From NCBI RefSeq assembly GCF_964355755.1, contig NC_092672.1, positions 32,794,501-32,858,500 on the forward strand: DNA of 64,000 bases. The letters are read 5' to 3'. Of this stretch, positions 59,901 to 64,000 are shown piece after piece. The notes under the pieces were generated by a model. The model was given only the letters and a program-made list of their open reading frames with translations, searched no databases and had not been told where the DNA came from. The stretch comes from Antedon mediterranea. Lineage: Eukaryota > Echinodermata > Crinoidea > Comatulida > Antedonidae. The position numbers and the translations under genes were made by a program. Position 1 is the stretch's first letter. Each line of letters starts with the position of its first letter.

Positions 59901-62197
59901 TGAATAAGAAATATAAAGCTGCTCTTTAAAATATGCGGTTTATTGATGATCAAATGGAAATTATTTTTGTTGTACAATACCTTGGGATTGTGTTGAATTA
60001 AGGTTTATATGTTTATTTTATGTTATAAAGCACTTTACTTTTATTTAGTCTATTTCGTGCCAAGCTTACACCCGAGCTTACATTGATAAACTGACAAATG
60101 CCACATTCTCCTTGAAGAGCGAAATATACTAAAAAATAGAAAATTCATTGAATGCCCCTCTCCATAAATGGTATAGTCCACAAATCATGACTCCAAGTGG
60201 GATCCACCTCACAAGCCACCACCATCATTTCTTTATTTTATAAAGTTATTTATTTTATTTCGAATCGAATTTGAACCACACCATGAAAGTCCTAGTGTAG
60301 TCTGGGTTCCAGACGGAGTTTTGTCTTAATATCAGTAAAAAGATAAATATTTTGGCACATATGGCGTTTCATACGTATACTACTTGATTTTGGATACTCC
60401 GTCTGGGGAAACACGCACAAGTCACGTGGTTTGACACCAAGAATTCTTGGTGCATACGATTATCCGGTTGACTAGTTTCAGCTGCATGCGATTGGCTACT
60501 CACTCGTACACTGTTTTAATATTCATATTTCAGAAGTTCAAAGACTCAACAACTAAGATGGTGCGCATGCGCTATGTTACGTTTAGACAACGTGTACTTG
60601 GTACATTGATGAAAGTTTCTGAAGGCTAGAAATGATTTTATATGCCTAGTAGTTTGGTAAACATTTGATGGGATATTTTCCAAGAACATGAAAACTCGTC
60701 TTGATAAGATAGGCTGCTTCTCCGCAAATCAAACATTGAATGGATCATTTATTACGCGGAGATAATTTGATTTAATTCCCACCCAGACCCTGTCCTGTTC
60801 TGTGTAGTGTGTGGTGTAGCTTTGTTGTGTGCCGGTGGCATGTATGTAGGCCTACTTTATTGGCGTTTTATTTGGCAGGTCATACGTGCGAGTTGAGTAG
60901 GACCTACGAAAGAGGCCTAGGCCAATGACTAAACAATTAATAAAAAAACAACTTGGCAACACGATTTTATCAACAGTCTCGTCTCGTACATTCAGCACTG
61001 TACGTACTCGATCTTTTTCATTTTGAAACAAGATGATCATTGGTTGATTCGAAATCCATATTTACATACCGCCCGCCCCATATAGCCGAATACGGTATGA
61101 TCACCTACGTCATTCTTATCGGACGTTTGCGGTCTACAAATCGATTTCTATACGCGTTTCACAAGTCTGTATTTTGAGACAAAAATCGCGGTCGCAATAA
61201 AAACAAATAAATAAAAAAGAAAATACAGACTTGGGGCAAGTCTAGTCCTAGTGGTCTAATTGTGATGTATTTTAAATTTATACCTAAAGAAAATTACAAA
61301 AAAAACCACTCCGCCCCTATATTTTTGCCGATTTAGGGGTGATGTTTTTTTTTTGGCTTAATACAAAATTAATGTTTATTATTACTAATAACTTTCAAAT
61401 TGTTTTGTCTTTCAGGTTCTACAGAATTTAAATTCAGTGCTGCGTATCCTTTTAAAAATTATTTTAGGAAAAATATCTGTATGATAATATTCCACTAAGA
61501 ATACCTGTAGTTTGAAATTGTCACAGACTCAGGTATCCACAAAAATCATTGGTTTGATTAGTTACTTCAAATTGTGCACTTTTGGACAACTTTATGTATT
61601 TGGATTATTTATTTGTTCAGCAAAAAATCCATTTATTTCTTATTTCAAATTGCACCATACAAAGTTATATTATTGAATCAAATTCACTAACAGTACCGTC
61701 TGGTAGAGGTAATTGCCAAATATAAGATTGACTGTTTGATCCAAAGTTTTGCTATGTACTGTGTTCTCAAATAAGCTAGGCACGAAATAGAAAAGTCAAG
61801 TTCGGGTCATGTTCAAGTCAAGTTCGAGTAATGGTTCTCATTCTGTTTCATCATAGTACCAGGCCAACACAAAATAATGTAATGGTTCTCATTCTGTTTC
61901 ATCATCGTACCAGGCCAACACAAAATAATGTTATGAATGAATTATAAAGTTATATTTTTTCCTTACATTAAAAAAAATAGTATGGCAATAATTAATCTCA
62001 TTCTAAGACCAGTATCAGCCGTAATTATCGCCACTCACTACAGAGCTCGTGGAGGAGAGACCAACATTGGCTTTTCAAACCCCACGTACAAGGGCTACGA
62101 GAACTTTGACAACCCACCAACAATCGGTATTCCACCGCAACAAGGCAACACACCAGCTGGGCCGTCAATGGGTAACCAACAGTACGGTGCCCCTTAA
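44970..62197 (+). CDS. AGTRAP: Type-1 angiotensin II receptor-associated protein-like, six exons
   Basis: Small multi-pass membrane protein; in mammals it binds the AT1 receptor tail and promotes its internalisation. Exons: 44970-45011, 51052-51086, 58116-58227, 58818-58896, 61416-61443 and 61981-62197. All introns are GT..AG and the phases agree, giving 513 bases and 170 residues (human about 159). Hydrophobic segments are about residues 12-28, 39-53, 64-82 and 100-118. Diagnostic similarity to ATRAP: ALWAIGTPSSIDSIQM, then ILISVYFPKYEDSG, then AMAIINLILRPVSA with HYRARGGE. The tail contains NPTY, an NPxY-type sorting motif. Weak points are the exon 5 donor (GTATCC), its 28-base size, and the A-rich acceptor of exon 6. 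Introns 1 and 2 are 6-7 kb and full of repeats. Because angiotensin signalling is not expected here, the ancestral role is unclear. Confidence 0.88.
45241..46423. mobile_element. 1.2 kb TIR element with CAGGGCCGTAGCCAGG ends
   Basis: Left end CAGGGCCGTAGCCAGG and right end CCTGGCTACGGGCCTG are inverted with one mismatch. Further in, GGGGGTTCG blocks are also inverted. The CAGGG ends suggest hAT, but only a 5 bp AATTT-type repeat (AAATT) is seen outside, not 8 bp. The interior has a G-rich segment at about 45410-45490 and no convincing ORF. It lies in AGTRAP intron 1. Confidence 0.6.
46813..46862. repeat. (AAT)n microsatellite
   Basis: AATAATAATA-type tract ending TTTATTATTATA in AGTRAP intron 1. 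Confidence 0.8.
47317..47442. mobile_element. AGCTCTGTCTACACTATC-type MITE in AGTRAP intron 1
   Basis: The left end reads GCGCTGGCTACACTATCATA and the right end CAATAGTGTGGACAGAGCTT. The GTGATGTGCCCATATATG block is kept. Confidence 0.65.
47949..48090. mobile_element. AGCTCTGTCTACACTATC-type MITE in AGTRAP intron 1, second copy
   Basis: It starts AGCCTTGTCTACACTATCAA, has ATGGACATCATGATGTCAT in the middle and ends CTAGCTTGATAGTGTAGC. Confidence 0.65.
48420..49480. repeat. Tandem repeat with 166-192 bp period
   Basis: The anchor GGATAAACCAAC (or a one- to two-base variant) falls near 48583, 48753, 48919, 49089, 49274 and 49466. Between anchors the order is conserved: GTGCATTTATA, CATATAAAGCAGAG, a TGTAATCAATAAT block, TTCATATCATTAGGACAT and TTATTTAGTGCAGCTAACTT. 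Units have diverged by indels. It lies in AGTRAP intron 1. Confidence 0.8.
53010..53181. mobile_element. 172 bp MITE with AAGGCCAATTTACAC ends
   Basis: AAAGGCCAATTTACACAGAC at the left is inverted as GGTGTAAATTGGCCTTA at the right, each continuing into GGTAAC / GTTACC. It lies in AGTRAP intron 2. A related fragment (GTGTAAATTGGCGTCATTG) lies at about 63525-63545. Confidence 0.6.
53318..53570. repeat. Minisatellite, four units of about 61 bp
   Basis: GGGATTATACTTGGATTGCG starts units near 53318, 53379, 53440 and 53501, with a partial fifth near 53556. Each unit continues GTTTACAATAGAATGCACTA and then a TATATA-rich end. Confidence 0.85.
54604..54952. mobile_element. 349 bp TIR element carrying a tRNA-like core
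   Basis: TCTACGCCTATTCGTAG followed by TCCAAGC at the left is inverted, with two substitutions, at the right end (54928-54952). Inside on the minus strand lies a tRNA-like sequence at 54770-54848 with A-box-like TGGCTGAATGGGTAGTGC (54819-54836) and B-box-like GATTCGAAACTC (54776-54787). It lies in AGTRAP intron 2. Confidence 0.6.
56641..56681. repeat. 41 bp hairpin with CAGGG...CCCTG ends
   Basis: CAGGGAGGTGAAAAAAAA pairs with its inverted partner to the end at 56681. Flanks GGCCATAAA and CCCTATAAA agree at 7 of 9 bases, which could be a decayed hAT target duplication. It may be a second micro-MITE like the one at 4205. Confidence 0.4.
58372..58396. repeat. (ATG)n microsatellite
   Basis: Eight consecutive GAT/ATG triplets in AGTRAP intron 3. 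On the minus strand they encode a His run in a spurious ORF. Confidence 0.9.
61829..61930. repeat. 51 bp direct duplication upstream of AGTRAP exon 6
   Basis: TAATGGTTCTCATTCTG through ACACAAAATAATG occurs twice in a row (61829-61879 and 61880-61930) with one base difference. It ends about 50 bases before the exon 6 acceptor. Confidence 0.9.
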
Positions 62198-64000
62198 TTG
62201 AAGAATGGACAGTGGGTTATAGTTATTTTAATTTAACTAACCACGGAGTTGTTTATAAGGGTTATGTCAGACATGTTTAGACCTACAGAAAGCATATATG
62301 TATTTCAGCGTAGATATCCCATTTTGCAACAAATAACGTGCAAGCCCTATATTCCTATTTAGACATGCGCATGTTGAATGAATAACGTAGGAACTTTAGA
62401 ACCATTCAATCATGGATGCAACGAGAATGCTCTTTTTCCATGAGACAGAGCTGATAATAGGGAGTTTTTGGATTTGCGACGACCAATGACCAAAATATTT
62501 TATGTTAATTCATTGTGCACATACAGCAAAAAAATTGGGATGTGTTTCCTCGCTCCCCAACCTCTACATAGCTGGTTTCTAGGTCCAGATGACATAGATT
62601 GACCTGACCTAGTGTGTTCCCAGGTCGTCGCAAAGCGAAAGCTCCTATGTGAATCCATGGTGTGGTAGTTTGTCTATGACAGTATAAGAGTTCTTATATA
62701 CAACTCTATGGTTAGTACCTGGTGTAAGAGACCAATGTGCAATAGTGTTAGATGAAGCAAATTCCTCTAATAATTATTAGAAAAGAAAGGCAATAATTTT
62801 TTGTAGTGCAGTATAATATGTATGGTTACAATGTAATCAAATTGTGAATCTAAAAATTCCTAATATTTATTGTTAGTTTTTATCAGAAATCAGAGAGGTA
62901 ATGATGGGTTTTGGGTTCTAAAAAAATACATTTTTGTTCCGATTCATCAGGTCATTAGCACAAGCAATGGCAACTGTGTTGCCTCTGGAAATAATAATCT
63001 ACCTCTTGAAGAAGAGGGTGCTGTCTCAATTATACCTTATTTTTTATTTTATTTTTTTTTCTCTTTTGTGTATTTTTTATTTTTTTAAGTTTATTTCTGT
63101 TAAAATACATGTTAAGATATTTTATTGTAATGATTAAATGGTATTCTTAACCAATTAAACGCGAAAAATAACGAATATAAAAGTGTATTATAAAAATCCT
63201 GGGTGATTAGTTTTCGTCTTTCTATCTGAATAAACGCCATGTAACGCATTCCCAGGCGTCTTTTGTTGCAGTAAACCTTCTCTTAACGTTCGCTCTTACA
63301 AGTTAAATTTACCCTGGTCTAACTTGGGAAGAGAATTAATGGTTTTTATTTGTGTGTTTCAGAAATCTAGAAAAATAAATTTGTATACATTCCTTAAAAA
63401 AGAAACCGTTAAAAAAAAAAAAATTTTTTTTTTGCCCAACTCATGAGCGGAAAGATGCTCAGGGTAGATACAGACTCTATGTGGGACAAGCTACACGGTT
63501 TCCCGCTTTTCATTACCGCACGTCTGTGTAAATTGGCGTCATTGTGTCCTAGTGGGAATGTGGAAATCAAAAGCTTGAGGGCCTAGTTTTTTAATAAATG
63601 CTTTGGCAAAAAAAATAATAAATTCAGGCCACTTTTTTTTATTATAGAGTAAGAATTAAAGAAAAGCAATAATAATTAATGACCAGAAAAAAGCAATATT
63701 ATATATTTAAACAAATATTTTAAAATGACAAAAATCAGCCCAGTGCATCAAATGGTTAAAGAAATTGAGAATTTGCAAACATATTATTTATGATAGTGAA
63801 ATGTGAAAAAAAAAAATAAGCAAGGCATAGGTAAAATACAATGCTATTAAAAGTTAGTATATAGTAATAATATAGTAATTTTAAAATATACAACATTTCA
63901 TGAACATATACAAATTTACAACATTTAATTTTTAACCCAATACATATAAAATGTATACTTTAACATTTATTTTACAGTGTTTGTTTATTTATAATTTATA
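62198..64000 (+). other. AGTRAP 3' UTR and downstream sequence
   Basis: The sequence after the stop is AT-rich with no second gene recognised. A poly(A) signal at 63229 would give a 3' UTR of about 1 kb. The short plus-strand ORFs at 62870-63137 are Phe/Tyr-rich and consistent with chance. Confidence 0.45.
63229..63234 (+). terminator. Candidate AGTRAP poly(A) signal
   Basis: AATAAA in the context CTGAATAAACGCC, about 1.03 kb after the stop codon. This is the best-placed canonical hexamer on the plus strand that I noticed. Confidence 0.4.

Noticed and set aside
62870-63137. Two short plus-strand ORFs after AGTRAP
   Set aside because: Phe/Tyr/Ile-rich translations of a T-rich 3' UTR with no supporting signal.
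1-64000. CRISPR array, operon or other bacterial system
   Set aside because: Introns, LINEs, SINEs and poly(A) signals show animal nuclear DNA; the tandem arrays have no unique spacers of constant length.

Overview
This is a 64 kb window of animal nuclear DNA. It is AT-rich, the genes are split by introns, and much of it is transposon debris. The gene set (CSTF1, AGTRAP, patched-domain proteins), the frequent 'taggcctag'-type stutters and the mix of LINEs, SINEs and fold-back elements suggest a marine deuterostome invertebrate, most likely an echinoderm. That placement is inference.

Host genes. (1) A single-exon gene on + at 11194-11910 encodes an unrecognised basic protein with a KADDKK-type repeat tail. 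(2) A complete 11-exon CSTF1 (CstF-50) on - at 12648-19082 encodes 429 residues; it converges on gene 1, and their poly(A) signals lie about 40 bp apart. (3) Two patched-domain (PTCHD3-like) genes form an inverted, tail-to-tail pair: copy A on + at 20599-23645 and copy B on - at 27812-30816. Each has one intron, and a broken 3' copy lies between them at 24513-25340. (4) A complete six-exon AGTRAP-like gene on + runs from 44970 to 62197 and encodes 170 residues. The exon models for CSTF1 and AGTRAP were built by hand from splice sites, reading phase and remembered similarity to the human proteins.

Mobile DNA. The left 10 kb is a nested stack. A Tx1/L1-like LINE (minus strand, 7447-10057 continuing at 253-1) was split by a 7.2 kb element with a TTAA target duplication (254-7442). 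That element contains a 3.9 kb fold-back transposon (2382-6307), which in turn carries a 55 bp hAT-like micro-element (4205-4259) with a perfect 8 bp target duplication. The fold-back element, a second copy at 32485-34687 and a divergent relative at 36056-38884 share long inverted arms, perfect AGGTCA-N-AGGTCA motifs and 3-4 bp target duplications. Two of them retain core relics (HEEADTR / DTDV / GCDTT or their remnants) of one transposase-like protein, and the third retains only its eight-cysteine tail. I suggest they are Academ-like. A nearly full-length CR1-like LINE (about 39066-44850, minus) ends beside the first exon of AGTRAP.

Smaller repeats include a recurring AGCTCTGTCTACACTATC MITE, three inverted-repeat elements each enclosing a tRNA-like core, one tRNA-headed SINE, several minisatellites, a 167 bp near-palindrome and an interstitial telomeric tract. 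Stretches not listed as features (most intron sequence and parts of 34691-36055 and 62198-64000) show nothing I could recognise.
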